Below are positions 28,159 to 36,904 of a stretch of DNA of 64,000 bases, piece after piece. The first letter of the stretch is position 1. Each line of letters starts with the position of its first letter. Source of the DNA: Emticicia sp. C21. Its GTDB lineage: Bacteria; Bacteroidota; Bacteroidia; Cytophagales; Spirosomataceae. The notes beneath the pieces are model-generated. The model saw only the letters and a program-made list of their open reading frames with translations, was not told where the DNA came from and did not search any database. Both the position numbers and the translations under genes were made by a program. The stretch lies in NCBI RefSeq assembly GCF_003418935.1, contig NZ_QVMT01000003.1, forward strand, positions 186,001 to 250,000, given 5' to 3'.

Positions 28159-28614
28159 CTAAATCGGCAAAACCGTAGTACTCTTCACTTCAGACATTAC
28201 AAAAAAGCTATGAATCAATGAGACACTGGGAAGAACTGAGAGTTTTTGCTGGTGGAATTGGTGGTAACTCTCCATATCAGGTACCACAATTTTAAGCAGA
28301 TAATCGAAACTGCCGGAGACGAAGTCGCAGCTGATGATTTCGGGCAGGTCTAAAATTGACTGATTAAAATCTTCGGAGGTGTCGTGGGTTTGTTTGATGA
28401 GCGTTACTTGGCAATAGACCGTCAGGTTTTTACCTAATTTCTTTTTATTCAGAATTGAAACATACTTTTCTATAATGCCCTCCTGCTCCATGCGCTTGAC
28501 ACGGTCGTGGACGGGTGTCAGTGAAAGATTAATATGTTGAGCAATTTCTTTGAAGGTCAAATGAGCATTGCTCTGCAATAAGCGCAGAATTTTTCTGTCA
28601 GTTTCGTCTATCAT
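28159..28614 (-). CDS. Lrp/AsnC family transcriptional regulator
   Basis: 151 aa. An N-terminal helix-turn-helix (DRKILRLLQSNAHLTFKEIAQHINLSLTPVHDRVKRMEQEGIIEKY) is followed by the RAM ligand-binding domain (LPEIISCDFVSGSFDYLLKIVVPDMESYHQF). It is divergent from the alanine dehydrogenase gene with a 295-bp gap, which is the classic arrangement of an Lrp-type regulator with its target. An amino acid such as alanine is the likely effector; this is inferred from context. Confidence 0.93.
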   Translation of the reverse strand: MIDETDRKILRLLQSNAHLTFKEIAQHINLSLTPVHDRVKRMEQEGIIEKYVSILNKKKLGKNLTVYCQVTLIKQTHDTSEDFNQSILDLPEIISCDFVSGSFDYLLKIVVPDMESYHQFHQQKLSVLPSVSLIHSFFVMSEVKSTTVLPI

Positions 28615-28770
28615 TTTTATACAGTTTAAGGCATAAAGCCGCGAGTCTTTATAAATGTGAGAAGTGTAGGCAGAAAAATTTTCTTTCGGGCATAGGAAAT
28701 GCTATGGGAGAAAGAAATAATTTTTGCAAATATAGGGTTTCAAGTAAACAATTTCTTATTTTTTCAGAGA

Positions 28771-28802
28771 TTGAAAAAATATTTTCTTTATGTCTAATTT
28801 TG
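28771..28802 (+). promoter_or_regulatory. Candidate promoter of ald
   Basis: TTG at 28771-28773, a 21-bp spacer and TAATTTTG at 28795-28802, which fits TAnnTTTG. It is about 107 bp before the ald start, leaving room for Lrp-type operator sites in the AT-rich gap. Confidence 0.45.
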
Positions 28803-28909
28803 TCGTGCAATTATACTTCATCAATAAACTATAAACTGATTCAATCATTACAGCCTATCGGGCTGCTCCAGTAGATTGAACCACTTCATCAACAAACCTT
28901 ACAGAGAGA

Positions 28910-30022
28910 ATGATTATCGGCGTACCTAAGGAAATCAAAAACAACGAAAATAGAGTAGCCCTTACACCTGCAGGGGTAGCTGAATTCAAGAAACACGGAC
29001 ATACAGTATATGTACAGTCGACGGCCGGCGAAGGCAGTGGTTTTAAAGACGAAGAATATGCCAAAGCAGGCGCTACTATGTTGGCAACGATAGAAGAGGT
29101 ATATGGCATCGCCGAAATGATTGTAAAAGTAAAAGAGCCTATCGCTTCTGAGTACGATCTCATCAAAAAAGACCAGTTATTATTCACTTACTTCCACTTT
29201 GCTTCGTCAGAAGAACTCACGCATGCCATGATTAAAAAGGGGGCAGTGTGTCTGGCTTATGAAACAGTAGAAAAGGCTGACCGTAGCCTGCCTCTATTAG
29301 TACCTATGTCGGAAGTTGCCGGACGTATGGCGATTCAGGAAGGTGCGAAGTATTTAGAGAAACCATTGAAAGGAAAAGGTATTCTTTTAGGTGGTATACC
29401 GGGTGTGCCTCCTGCAAAAGTATTGGTATTAGGTGGTGGAATTGTAGGTACCCAAGCTGCCAAAATGGCGGCCGGTTTAGGTGCAAGAGTAGTGATTATG
29501 GATGTAAGCTTACCACGTTTAAGATATTTGTCGGACACTATGCCGCAAAACGTGGTAACAATTATGTCGAATGAATATAATATCCGTGAGGCTATCACCG
29601 AAGCAGATTTGATTGTAGGTGCGGTCTTGATTCCGGGAGCAAAAGCGCCTCACCTCATTACAAGAGATATGTTGAAAACGATGCGTCCGGGGACGGTAGT
29701 AGTTGACGTAGCCGTTGACCAAGGAGGTTGTATTGAAACCTGTACACCAACTACGCACGAAAACCCAACGTTTATTATTGACGATGTAGTTCATTATTGC
29801 GTGGCCAATATGCCGGGCGCAGTACCTTATACGTCTACCTTGGGTTTAACAAATGCTACTTTGCCTTATGCGATTCAGTTAGCCAATAAAGGCTGGAAAA
29901 AAGCATGTGCCGAGAATGAAGAATTGAAAAAAGGATTGAACGTAGTGAACGGGAAAGTAGTTTACAAAGGCGTAGCAGATGCCTGGAACTTAACTTTTGA
30001 AAGTGTAGAAACAGTTTTGTAA
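28910..30022 (+). CDS. ald: Alanine dehydrogenase
   Basis: NAD-dependent reversible oxidative deamination of L-alanine to pyruvate and ammonia. The 370-aa length is standard. Visible blocks are MIIGVPKEIKNNENRVALTPAGV, KVKEPIASEYDLI, YFHFASSEELTHAM, the Rossmann motif VLVLGGGIVGTQAAKMAAGLGARVVIMD and DVAVDQGGCIETCTPTTHENPTF. It is divergent from an Lrp/AsnC regulator, which probably controls it, and is followed by a hairpin terminator. It could serve alanine catabolism or ammonium assimilation. Confidence 0.97.
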   Translation: MIIGVPKEIKNNENRVALTPAGVAEFKKHGHTVYVQSTAGEGSGFKDEEYAKAGATMLATIEEVYGIAEMIVKVKEPIASEYDLIKKDQLLFTYFHFASSEELTHAMIKKGAVCLAYETVEKADRSLPLLVPMSEVAGRMAIQEGAKYLEKPLKGKGILLGGIPGVPPAKVLVLGGGIVGTQAAKMAAGLGARVVIMDVSLPRLRYLSDTMPQNVVTIMSNEYNIREAITEADLIVGAVLIPGAKAPHLITRDMLKTMRPGTVVVDVAVDQGGCIETCTPTTHENPTFIIDDVVHYCVANMPGAVPYTSTLGLTNATLPYAIQLANKGWKKACAENEELKKGLNVVNGKVVYKGVADAWNLTFESVETVL

Positions 30023-30048
30023 CAAACGCCGGATTGCTTTTATATATG

Positions 30049-30078
30049 ACCTCTTCCTGCAAAGGGAGAGGTTTTTTA
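30049..30078 (+). terminator. Terminator after ald
   Basis: Stem ACCTCTTCC / GGGAGAGGT (one G-U pair) with a 6-base loop, then a run of T. It is 27 bp past the stop codon. Confidence 0.8.
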
Positions 30079-30143
30079 ATGCTCAATCCTCACTAAATCA
30101 TGTATAGGTTTTCCTTTTTTATATAAAATTTGCAATTTGCAGC

Positions 30144-30776
30144 ATGGAAAAGAAACCGAAATTTTATACTGTATGGGAGGGTCGTAAAGCAGGTGTTTAC
30201 GACTCATGGGATGATTGTAAAAAACAGGTAGAAGGTGTAGCAGGAGCGAAGTATAAGTCTTTCGACAGTAAAAAGGAAGCAGAAGCGGCATTGAAAGAAA
30301 ATTACTGGAAATATACCCAGACCCAAAGCGCTGCAAAACAAACCAAAATCCCGGCTTCGGCTTTTCCTCCACCCATTCAAGAATCAATTGTAGTTGATGC
30401 TGCCTGGAACTCGGTGAAAAAAGATATGGAGTATCAGGGATTTTATCTGAAAACCAAAGAATTGATTTTTCATAAAGGTCCTTTCCCAAAGGCTACTAAT
30501 AATATTGGTGAATTTCTGGCTATTGTTCATGCTTTAGCTTATCTGAAAAATCGTAACTCTAATCTCCCTATCTATTCAGATTCCCGCACGGCCATTAGTT
30601 GGGTACGCAACAAAAAAGCGAATACCAAACTCGATGAAGCCGATGGTAATCCTGAGGTTTTTGAATTACTGGACAGAGCCGAAAAATGGTTGAAAGCTAA
30701 TCCCTATCCTAATAAGGTATTGAAATGGGAAACAGATTATTGGGGTGAAAATCCTGCGGATTTTGGACGGAAATAA
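30144..30776 (+). CDS. rnhA: Ribonuclease H1 with N-terminal viroplasmin (hybrid-binding) domain
   Basis: Degrades the RNA strand of RNA-DNA hybrids. 210 aa: residues of about 4-48 form the hybrid-binding domain (KFYTVWEGRKAGVYDSWDDCKKQVEGV...KSFDSKKEAEAAL), then a linker, then the RNase H fold from about 75. The catalytic acids are visible as VVDAA, GEFLAI, YSDSRTA and the C-terminal ENPADFGRK. The family name in this phylum is often ribonuclease H1 or ribonuclease HI-like; the gene symbol is by analogy. It stands alone with a palindromic terminator after it. Confidence 0.92.
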   Translation: MEKKPKFYTVWEGRKAGVYDSWDDCKKQVEGVAGAKYKSFDSKKEAEAALKENYWKYTQTQSAAKQTKIPASAFPPPIQESIVVDAAWNSVKKDMEYQGFYLKTKELIFHKGPFPKATNNIGEFLAIVHALAYLKNRNSNLPIYSDSRTAISWVRNKKANTKLDEADGNPEVFELLDRAEKWLKANPYPNKVLKWETDYWGENPADFGRK

Positions 30777-30801
30777 AATGTATATATGCTATTAATATCT
30801 T

Positions 30802-30830
30802 GTAGGGGTTTAAAATTTTGAACCCCTACG
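30802..30830. terminator. Palindrome acting as two-way terminator (family G)
   Basis: GTAGGGGTT and AACCCCTAC flank an AAAATTTT centre between the convergent rnhA and SDR genes. A weaker relative (GTTCAAAATTTTGAAC) lies at about 33153-33170. Confidence 0.6.
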
Positions 30831-30851
30831 TTTAAAGAAAAGAATTGATTG

Positions 30852-31595
30852 CTAATCCCCCAACGAATTAATCTTCCTGATAGCAAACCCCGGTGCAATT
30901 CGCGATAACCAATAAAGGATATTTACCCCTCCGATTCTGATTTCAAGGCTATTCCCTTTCTCTAATTTTCGTAAAACTTCCTCAACTACTTTTTCAACCG
31001 AAATAGCTATTTTGGGTGGATTCCCTTTATGCCAGGGAGTATCTACTACAGGTAATAATATCTCAATGACTTTAATCGGTTCGTTTCTTAGCTGTAATCT
31101 TAGTGTTTGTGTAAATGAATGTAGTGCTGCTTTGGTCGCATTATAAAAAGGGTATACTGAACGGGGTGCGTAGACTAATCCAGTAGAGATATTGATGAGT
31201 TGAGCCTTTGGATTCTTTAATAATAAGGGCAGGAACAATTTACTCAACCGGATGGGGGCTAAGATATTGGTCTGAAATTCTTCATGCGCTTTTTCTATGG
31301 CTTTGCCGTCATTCAGAAAGTTGGTCTTGTGTACAATAGCAGCATTATTAATGAGGATATTGCAGCCAGGATGATTGGTTTTTACCCATTCATAAAGTAA
31401 GGCACATTCTTTTTCGGAGGAAATATCACAGGGAAAGATTTGTACGTGTGGTAGGAGTTGTTTAGCCTCTTCCAGTTTTTCTTTTGAGCGACCGCAGATT
31501 AAAACGGTATTACCTTTTTCTAGCAGCCTTTTGGCTAATTCCAACCCGACTCCGGAGCTTCCGCCTGTAATGAGTATCGTATTGTTTGTGAGCAT
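30852..31595 (-). CDS. SDR family oxidoreductase (DltE-like)
   Basis: 247-aa short-chain dehydrogenase. It shows the cofactor loop TGGSSGVGLELAKRL, ICGRSKEKL after the second strand (arginine favours NADPH), NNAAIVHKTNF and the catalytic YNATKAALH with Ser upstream (ISTGLVY). The C-terminal extension is hydrophobic (NILYWLSRIAPGFAI), as in DltE/acyl-type SDRs. It is the last of three minus-strand genes: SDR, Crp/Fnr regulator, SDR. Substrate unknown. Confidence 0.82.
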   Translation of the reverse strand: MLTNNTILITGGSSGVGLELAKRLLEKGNTVLICGRSKEKLEEAKQLLPHVQIFPCDISSEKECALLYEWVKTNHPGCNILINNAAIVHKTNFLNDGKAIEKAHEEFQTNILAPIRLSKLFLPLLLKNPKAQLINISTGLVYAPRSVYPFYNATKAALHSFTQTLRLQLRNEPIKVIEILLPVVDTPWHKGNPPKIAISVEKVVEEVLRKLEKGNSLEIRIGGVNILYWLSRIAPGFAIRKINSLGD

Positions 31596-31656
31596 CTTTT
31601 GGTTTGTTTAATAGCACAAAACAAAAGGATTCCTGATCGGAAAACATTAACATAGG

Positions 31657-32232
31657 TTAATGCGCCAGTTTATTTCTGATTCTGCTTAACGAAATAGGAG
31701 AGATACCCAGATAAGAGGCTATCAGATGTTGCTTAATCCGGTTTTCAAGTGTCGGAAATTCTTTTTTGAAAATATCATACCGCTCCTGTGCTTCCAATAA
31801 TAATAAATCCCGTTCACGGATTTCCTTAGTGGAGAAAGCTTTTTCTAATATTACTACCAGAAACTGATTCCAGCATTGATGCCCCTTTTTCAGTTCAAGC
31901 CAATCATTGTAACTAATGTCGTAGACATAGCTATCTTCCAAAGCTTCGATAAACATCCGAGAGGGCTGCTGACTAATCATTGCTGAATAGGCCGAAATGA
32001 AATTGTTTTCCAGAATGAAGTTCTTAGTAAATTCTGTGCCCTTATTATTAATATACAAGTACCTGAAAAGTCCCTTTTCAATAAAAGCAAACTTTTTAGG
32101 TACTTGCCCTTCTCTGATGTAATACTCACCCTTAACGATTTTTATGGGCTTGAGCAATTCCAAAACCTTTGCTTCCTCTGATTCGGGTAAGTAAACGATT
32201 CGTTTTACGAATGAGATGAATGGGTGAACCAT
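31657..32232 (-). CDS. Crp/Fnr family transcriptional regulator
   Basis: 191 aa. The N-terminal cyclic-nucleotide-binding-like beta roll (VKGEYYIREGQVPKKFAFIEKGLFRYLYINNKGTEFTKNFI) and the C-terminal winged helix (LENRIKQHLIASYLGISPISLSRIRNKL) are clear. No cysteine cluster typical of FNR is present. The DNA-recognition helix ISPISLSRIR resembles the short Crp-like regulators of Bacteroidota. It lies between two SDR genes on the same strand, so one or both may be targets. Confidence 0.9.
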   Translation of the reverse strand: MVHPFISFVKRIVYLPESEEAKVLELLKPIKIVKGEYYIREGQVPKKFAFIEKGLFRYLYINNKGTEFTKNFILENNFISAYSAMISQQPSRMFIEALEDSYVYDISYNDWLELKKGHQCWNQFLVVILEKAFSTKEIRERDLLLLEAQERYDIFKKEFPTLENRIKQHLIASYLGISPISLSRIRNKLAH

Positions 32233-32248
32233 TGAAATATCTTATTTT

Positions 32249-32300
32249 GCCACAATGTAAACGAAAACACAGAGACGCCCAGTTAATGTTACACGATTTT
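32249..32300. repeat. Composite repeat related to families F and H
   Basis: GCCACAATGTA and AATGTTACAC match the two ends of the arm at 38528-38562. Between them, instead of the 12 bp found there, is an insert with CACAGAGACGCCCAGTT, a sequence that recurs at 41822 and 55753-55790. It fills the gap between the Crp/Fnr gene and the upstream SDR gene. Confidence 0.5.
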
Positions 32301-32308
32301 GAAGACAT

Positions 32309-33055
32309 TTATCTCCCGCCGGATACATCTAAGGTGGCACCTGTTATATAAGAAGCATCATCAGATAATAGCCATAAGATGGCTTTGGCTACTTCTTCCG
32401 GTAATCCACCCCGTTTCATTGGTATAAATTCTTTGACTCTCTCTACACGACCGGGTTCTCCGGCTTTCCCATGAATATCAGTCTGAATAGTACCCGGCCG
32501 AACCACATTCACTCTTATCTGGTCTTCTGCTACTTCTTTTGATAACCCGACAGTCATTGAGTCAATGGCACCTTTGGTAGCTGCATAATCTATATATTCG
32601 AAAGGAGCACCTAAACGAGACGCCATTGACGAAATATTAACAATACTACCGCCATTACCCTGATTTTTTACTGACATGCGTTTGATGGCTTCTCTGGCAC
32701 ATAAAAAACTCCCGATTACGTTTACAGCAAAGATTTTATGCAATCGTTCTGCCGACATATCAACCAGTTTTTGTTGTGATTCAATAATCCCGGCATTATT
32801 CACTAAGGCATTAATTCGGCCTACTTGATTATCAATAGCTGCGAACATGTCTACCACCTCCGATTCTACCGATACATCTGCCTGAAAGGCATAGGCTAGC
32901 CCGCCTTCGTCGTTGATTTTTTCTATAATCTGGTTGGCTGCAATATGGTTTTGTCTGTAGTTGATACAAACGGTATATCCTTGTTTGGCCGCTAATTCAG
33001 CAGTTGATGCACCGATTCCGTCGCTGCCGCCTGTAATTAATAGTATTTTGCTCAT
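32309..33055 (-). CDS. SDR family oxidoreductase
   Basis: 248 aa. It has the cofactor loop TGGSDGIGASTAELAAKQG, the INYRQN stretch after the second strand (arginine; NADPH likely), NNAGIIESQQKLVDM, catalytic Ser in NISSMASRLGAP and YAATK, and the PGTIQTDIH motif. It resembles glucose 1-dehydrogenase or YgfF-type SDRs. Product specificity cannot be read. It is the first of three co-oriented genes with the Crp/Fnr regulator. Confidence 0.85.
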   Translation of the reverse strand: MSKILLITGGSDGIGASTAELAAKQGYTVCINYRQNHIAANQIIEKINDEGGLAYAFQADVSVESEVVDMFAAIDNQVGRINALVNNAGIIESQQKLVDMSAERLHKIFAVNVIGSFLCAREAIKRMSVKNQGNGGSIVNISSMASRLGAPFEYIDYAATKGAIDSMTVGLSKEVAEDQIRVNVVRPGTIQTDIHGKAGEPGRVERVKEFIPMKRGGLPEEVAKAILWLLSDDASYITGATLDVSGGR

Positions 33056-33181
33056 GTGGCTTGTTGATGATTTTTACTAGTGGCAAAATAATAAAAATGG
33101 GTGAAGGTTAATAAAATTGATGGAAGAAATATTAGAGACCAAACCAGTAGGCGTTCAAAATTTTGAACTCCTGCACAAATA

Positions 33182-33215
33182 AAAAGGTCAGGCTTTCATG
33201 AAGACCTGACCTTTT
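33182..33215 (-). terminator. Terminator of the PfkB kinase gene
   Basis: Stem AAAAGGTCAGG / CCTGACCTTTT with a 12-base loop, located 22 bp beyond the stop of the minus-strand kinase gene, with a T-run on that strand. Confidence 0.8.
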
Positions 33216-33236
33216 CTATTATTATATAATTTCTCC

Positions 33237-34154
33237 TTAATTCAATTCAAAACTTGCCAGTTTTTTGAATTCATTGATGCGGCTCGTAATCTCTTCCTGA
33301 GTAAGATTCTGGATTCTGTCAGAACCAAATTTCTCTACGCAATAAGAGGCCATTGCTGAACCATATATAATGGCGCGTTTCATGTTCTCAAAACTTAAAT
33401 CATCGGTTTTGGCAAGGTATGAAATAAACCCACCAGCAAAAGTATCTCCTGCTCCGGTCGGGTCAAATACCTCTTCTAATGGAAGGGCAGGACAGAAGAA
33501 GATATTATCATCCTGAAACAATAAAGCCCCATGTTCACCTTTTTTAATGATTAGGGTCTTAGGTCCCATTGCCATAATGGTTTTAGCCGCTCTGCGAAGC
33601 GAGTAATCACCCGAAAGCATACGTGCTTCTTCGTCATTAATAGTCAAGCAATCTACTTCTTTCAATAAAGCTTTCAAATCGCTGTTGGCAATTTCAATCC
33701 AAAGATTCATCGTATCAACCATCACAAACTTAGGTCTGTTGTGCAAACGGGTTAATACACGCATCTGAATTTCAGGGGAAGTATTACCTAGCATCAGATA
33801 TTTACAATCCTGATATGATTCCGGGATTTTCGGGTCAAAATCACCCATTACATTTAGTTGGGTTTCCAGGCTATCGCGCGAGTTCATATCGTTATGATAG
33901 CGTCCTGACCAGAAAAATGTTTTTCCACCTTCTACAATTTCCAGACCATCTGTATTTACACCGTGAGACTGAAGTACATCAATCATGCTTTGTGGGAAAT
34001 CTTCGCCAACTACGGCTACAAGGTTATTTTCTTTAACAAAATAAGAAGCAGTAAGGGTAATAAAAGTAGCTGCGCCGCCAATGATTTTATCTGTTTTTCC
34101 GAAAGGTGTTTCAATTTTATCGAATGCCACCGAACCAACTGTAAGTAAAGACAT
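33237..34154 (-). CDS. PfkB family carbohydrate kinase
   Basis: 305-aa ribokinase-fold kinase. Key signatures: an early GG motif (KIIGGAATFITLTASYF), VVGEDFP, the TINDEEARML block, IKKGEHGALLF and the ATP/anion-hole motif DPTGAGDTFAGGF with the catalytic aspartate. Substrate specificity cannot be told; ribokinase, adenosine kinase and fructokinase are all possible. It is monocistronic, with a hairpin terminator and, upstream, repeat family A. Confidence 0.9.
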   Translation of the reverse strand: MSLLTVGSVAFDKIETPFGKTDKIIGGAATFITLTASYFVKENNLVAVVGEDFPQSMIDVLQSHGVNTDGLEIVEGGKTFFWSGRYHNDMNSRDSLETQLNVMGDFDPKIPESYQDCKYLMLGNTSPEIQMRVLTRLHNRPKFVMVDTMNLWIEIANSDLKALLKEVDCLTINDEEARMLSGDYSLRRAAKTIMAMGPKTLIIKKGEHGALLFQDDNIFFCPALPLEEVFDPTGAGDTFAGGFISYLAKTDDLSFENMKRAIIYGSAMASYCVEKFGSDRIQNLTQEEITSRINEFKKLASFELN

Positions 34155-34273
34155 AAATGCTGAATCCCATTATAGAAGATGGGTAAGTTTATTTTTTAGA
34201 ATGAAAAATATGAAATCTAACTATTGTTTTGTAGCAAAAACGGTGCAAAATTAATAAAAATGTTGAGATATGT

Positions 34274-34406
34274 TATTGAGTGATTAGTGAATTAGTGATT
34301 GAGTGAATGAGAACAAACTTTCTGCTCATATAAAGGCTAGACTACAAAATAAAGAATTTTAAATATGGAGGAAAGGAAAATTTAATTAATCACTCAATCA
34401 CTCAAT
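34274..34406. repeat. Heptad-type inverted repeat pair, family A copy 2
   Basis: Left arm 34274-34311 and right arm 34384-34406 consist of ATTGAGTG/AATTAGTG units in opposite orientation, between the PfkB and GNAT-like genes. Confidence 0.7.
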
Positions 34407-34407
34407 T

Positions 34408-35592
34408 TTAAATTACTGGGTGCCGTTTAAACTCCTTCGTATGGTCAAACAGATAACGATAGGTAATGTAGGTTTTGAATTTTTTAGCTCCAAGTAACTG
34501 AGTTACTTTAAGCATTTTCGGGTTAAAATCACCTATCCAGTTTAATTCTATGATTTTGTATTGATAATCAGGTTTCCAGCAGGCTCTTGAAAAAGCTAAA
34601 GTAATAGCTGATTCTATTCCTCGCCCCTGATATTCTGGAATTACCCCGAAAATGACTCCACGGGCTTTATGGTTTGTCTTTCTTAATGTATGATACAACC
34701 ATTTAAGTTTACCAATCCAGTTCAGTTTTCCGTTCAGATGCTTAATTATTTGATTCAACTCCGGAATCATGATGGAAAAAGCAATAGGCTCATTGTTATG
34801 ATATCCAAACCACATCAGTTCTTCTTCCAGAATAGGTTTCATCATCTGCATAATGGCTTCGGCGCGCTCGGCAGTCATTTCGCCTGCTGCCATATTTTTT
34901 GCCCATGCTTTATTATAAATGATTCGGAAATCCTGAGCGAATTTGGATAATTGTTTTTTATCGACATGCCTGAAATCATATCCCGGTGTATTATAAATCC
35001 GGTTGGCGATTTCAAAAAGAGCAGGGCGTACTACCTTACGGGCTTCTTTTTCTTCAAGCGGTAGCAGAAATGTATATTGCTGAAAATAATCCTGAAACCC
35101 GTAATCTTCAAAGAATTTGCGGTAATAATCATAATGATACAACATCGACCACGTAGGTTCGGCATCGTAGGGGTCAGCTAATAGTCCCCACCAATTATCT
35201 CGCTCGCCAAAATTAATGGGGCCATCCATAGCTTCCATCCCTCTGGCTTTCAGCCATGATTTACACTGGTCAAACATCGCAAAAGCTACTTTTTCATCGT
35301 TTATACACTCAAAAAATCCCATACCCCCGGTAGGTTGGTCGTTGCTATGAATAACCGTAAGCGGATTAATAAAGGCAGCTACCCGGGCTATTGTTTGGCC
35401 GAGTTCATCTATTGCCAGCCATCTGATGCAGTTATCGCCTTGTAGGAGAGGATTTTTTTCAGGGTCGAATACTTTTTCAATATCAACATCTAAAGGGCGA
35501 ATCCAGTAAGGATTCCCTCGATAGAGTCTCGCCGGAAAAGCTAAAAATTCTTTCTGAAGTTTCCGGTTATTTCCAACTTCAATAATCTGCAT
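34408..35592 (-). CDS. GNAT-like N-acetyltransferase family protein
   Basis: 394 aa, larger than a single GNAT domain. N-terminal blocks (FLAFPARLYRGNPYWIRPLDVDIEKVFDPEKNP) and central FGERDNWWGLLADPY belong to a conserved Bacteroidota family usually labelled GNAT-like or hypothetical. The acetyl-CoA-binding GNAT pattern is recognisable in GVIFGVIPEYQGRGIESAITLAFSRAC (R/Q-x-x-G-x-G/A loop). It is probably cytosolic. Substrate unknown. Confidence 0.7.
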   Translation of the reverse strand: MQIIEVGNNRKLQKEFLAFPARLYRGNPYWIRPLDVDIEKVFDPEKNPLLQGDNCIRWLAIDELGQTIARVAAFINPLTVIHSNDQPTGGMGFFECINDEKVAFAMFDQCKSWLKARGMEAMDGPINFGERDNWWGLLADPYDAEPTWSMLYHYDYYRKFFEDYGFQDYFQQYTFLLPLEEKEARKVVRPALFEIANRIYNTPGYDFRHVDKKQLSKFAQDFRIIYNKAWAKNMAAGEMTAERAEAIMQMMKPILEEELMWFGYHNNEPIAFSIMIPELNQIIKHLNGKLNWIGKLKWLYHTLRKTNHKARGVIFGVIPEYQGRGIESAITLAFSRACWKPDYQYKIIELNWIGDFNPKMLKVTQLLGAKKFKTYITYRYLFDHTKEFKRHPVI

Positions 35593-35854
35593 AGAAAGTT
35601 TCTCATCTTTTACTCATACAAAGGTAATGCAATATTAAGAAGCAATTGAAATTGAAAGAAATTTTACGACGAGGCATTATTTGCCCGCCGTTCAATAAAT
35701 TTTTCGCATATTTTCATCTTATGAATACAACTTATGGTAGAAAAAATCAGTCATTTAGTCAGTATTAAGGAATTATTAAGCAGATGTTACGTGTCCTTTT
35801 TCGGAAATTTACGTCTTATTAATAGTAATGTTTTATTCAGTAAAAAAGTAAAAA

Positions 35855-36445
35855 ATGAAAAAACACCAATTTTTAAAGTTAGTTGCCTTGTTTTTGCTTG
35901 TCGTGACACATGAATCATTCGCACAAAAAGTAAATTTAGAAAGTTTGTTAGCACGTGCTGTTAGTCTTTCAGAAAGCGGGAAGACTGCAGAATTAGTAGA
36001 GACGCTGAAATCGGGAAGTTTTGCATTGGAAAGTGAGGCCAATACCAGAGGCAATGAGATGAAAGACAAATTGCTTGGTCAGACAGAGGCTTTAAAAAGT
36101 CTTATTCCGTTAGCTACGGCAGGGACTTTGAAAACAGATGAGTTAAGTAAAGTTGTGAATACCATCAGATTATTGGTGGGTGCCAATCGGATAAATAACT
36201 TATTAGGCGAGGGTAAAGAGGCTCTATTGGGTAATGCAGAAGAGCTTACAACAAGCATAAGCATGTTACAATCAGGTAAAGCCATTTTAGATAGTAAACA
36301 GCAAGATAAGTTAGGTAGTTTATTAGATGCTGCTTCTGAACCAGTTAAGAAATTAGACGACGAAGACAATGGAGCCAAAGTGGCCGCTTCGGCTGTCAAG
36401 AAAACTTTAGGGAAAATAGTTGATTTAGTAAAAGAAGCTGTTTAG
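35855..36445 (+). CDS. Hypothetical exported protein
   Basis: 196 aa with a signal peptide (MKKHQFLKLVALFLLVVTHESFAQ). The mature part is helical, rich in leucine, glutamate and lysine (LLARAVSLSESGKTAELVETLKSG; LLVGANRINNLLGEGKEALLG), without cysteines or TPR signature. No family is recognised. A strong terminator follows it, so it is monocistronic. Confidence 0.7.
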   Translation: MKKHQFLKLVALFLLVVTHESFAQKVNLESLLARAVSLSESGKTAELVETLKSGSFALESEANTRGNEMKDKLLGQTEALKSLIPLATAGTLKTDELSKVVNTIRLLVGANRINNLLGEGKEALLGNAEELTTSISMLQSGKAILDSKQQDKLGSLLDAASEPVKKLDDEDNGAKVAASAVKKTLGKIVDLVKEAV

Positions 36446-36472
36446 TCTCCCTTCACTAAGACGTCACGACGA

Positions 36473-36505
36473 GAGCCACCTTTTGCGAAGAAGGTGGCTC
36501 TTTTT
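36473..36505 (+). terminator. Terminator
   Basis: Stem GAGCCACCTT / AAGGTGGCTC with an 8-base loop, then TTTTT. It ends the transcript of the exported helical protein. Confidence 0.85.
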
Positions 36506-36543
36506 ATGAAAAAACTGGTATATTGCATAAAAAATTGTAATCA

Positions 36544-36813
36544 ATGAAAGTTCGCTGTCCTAAATGCTCATGGGAACCTGATGGAGGAGAATACTGGCAG
36601 TGCCACTGTGGGCATATCTGGAATACCTTCGAAACCATCGGACGTTGTCCTTCCTGCCATCACCAGCATGAATATACTCAATGTGTACCTCATGCCGGGG
36701 GGTGCGATAAACATTCTCCACATCTTGACTGGTACGAGGGTCTAGATAAAATTATAGAAGAACTACTGGAAGAGGTATTTGCAGAAGAAGAGGTGTATTA
36801 TCCTAAAAAGTAA
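36544..36813 (+). CDS. Small zinc-ribbon-like protein
   Basis: 89 aa with a dense set of metal-binding pairs: CPKC near residue 4, CHCGH at about 20-24, CPSCHHQH at about 35-42, and a further HAGGCDKHSPH stretch. It is probably a double zinc-ribbon with an acidic C-terminal helix (IIEELLEEVFAEEEV). No signal peptide, so cytosolic. Its function is unknown; RNA, DNA or protein binding are all possible. It stands alone between a terminator and the NIPSNAP gene. Confidence 0.75.
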   Translation: MKVRCPKCSWEPDGGEYWQCHCGHIWNTFETIGRCPSCHHQHEYTQCVPHAGGCDKHSPHLDWYEGLDKIIEELLEEVFAEEEVYYPKK

Positions 36814-36855
36814 TTTTTACTATAGATTGCTATAAAAATATCACATGGTTATTCG

Positions 36856-36884
36856 TTGAATTATCCATGAATGAAATACCTTTG
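36856..36884 (+). promoter_or_regulatory. Candidate promoter of the NIPSNAP gene
   Basis: TTG at 36856-36858, an 18-bp spacer and TACCTTTG at 36877-36884, a full match to TAnnTTTG. It lies about 20 bp before the start codon. Confidence 0.55.
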
Positions 36885-36904
36885 TAATCTAATCAACCTC
36901 ATCT

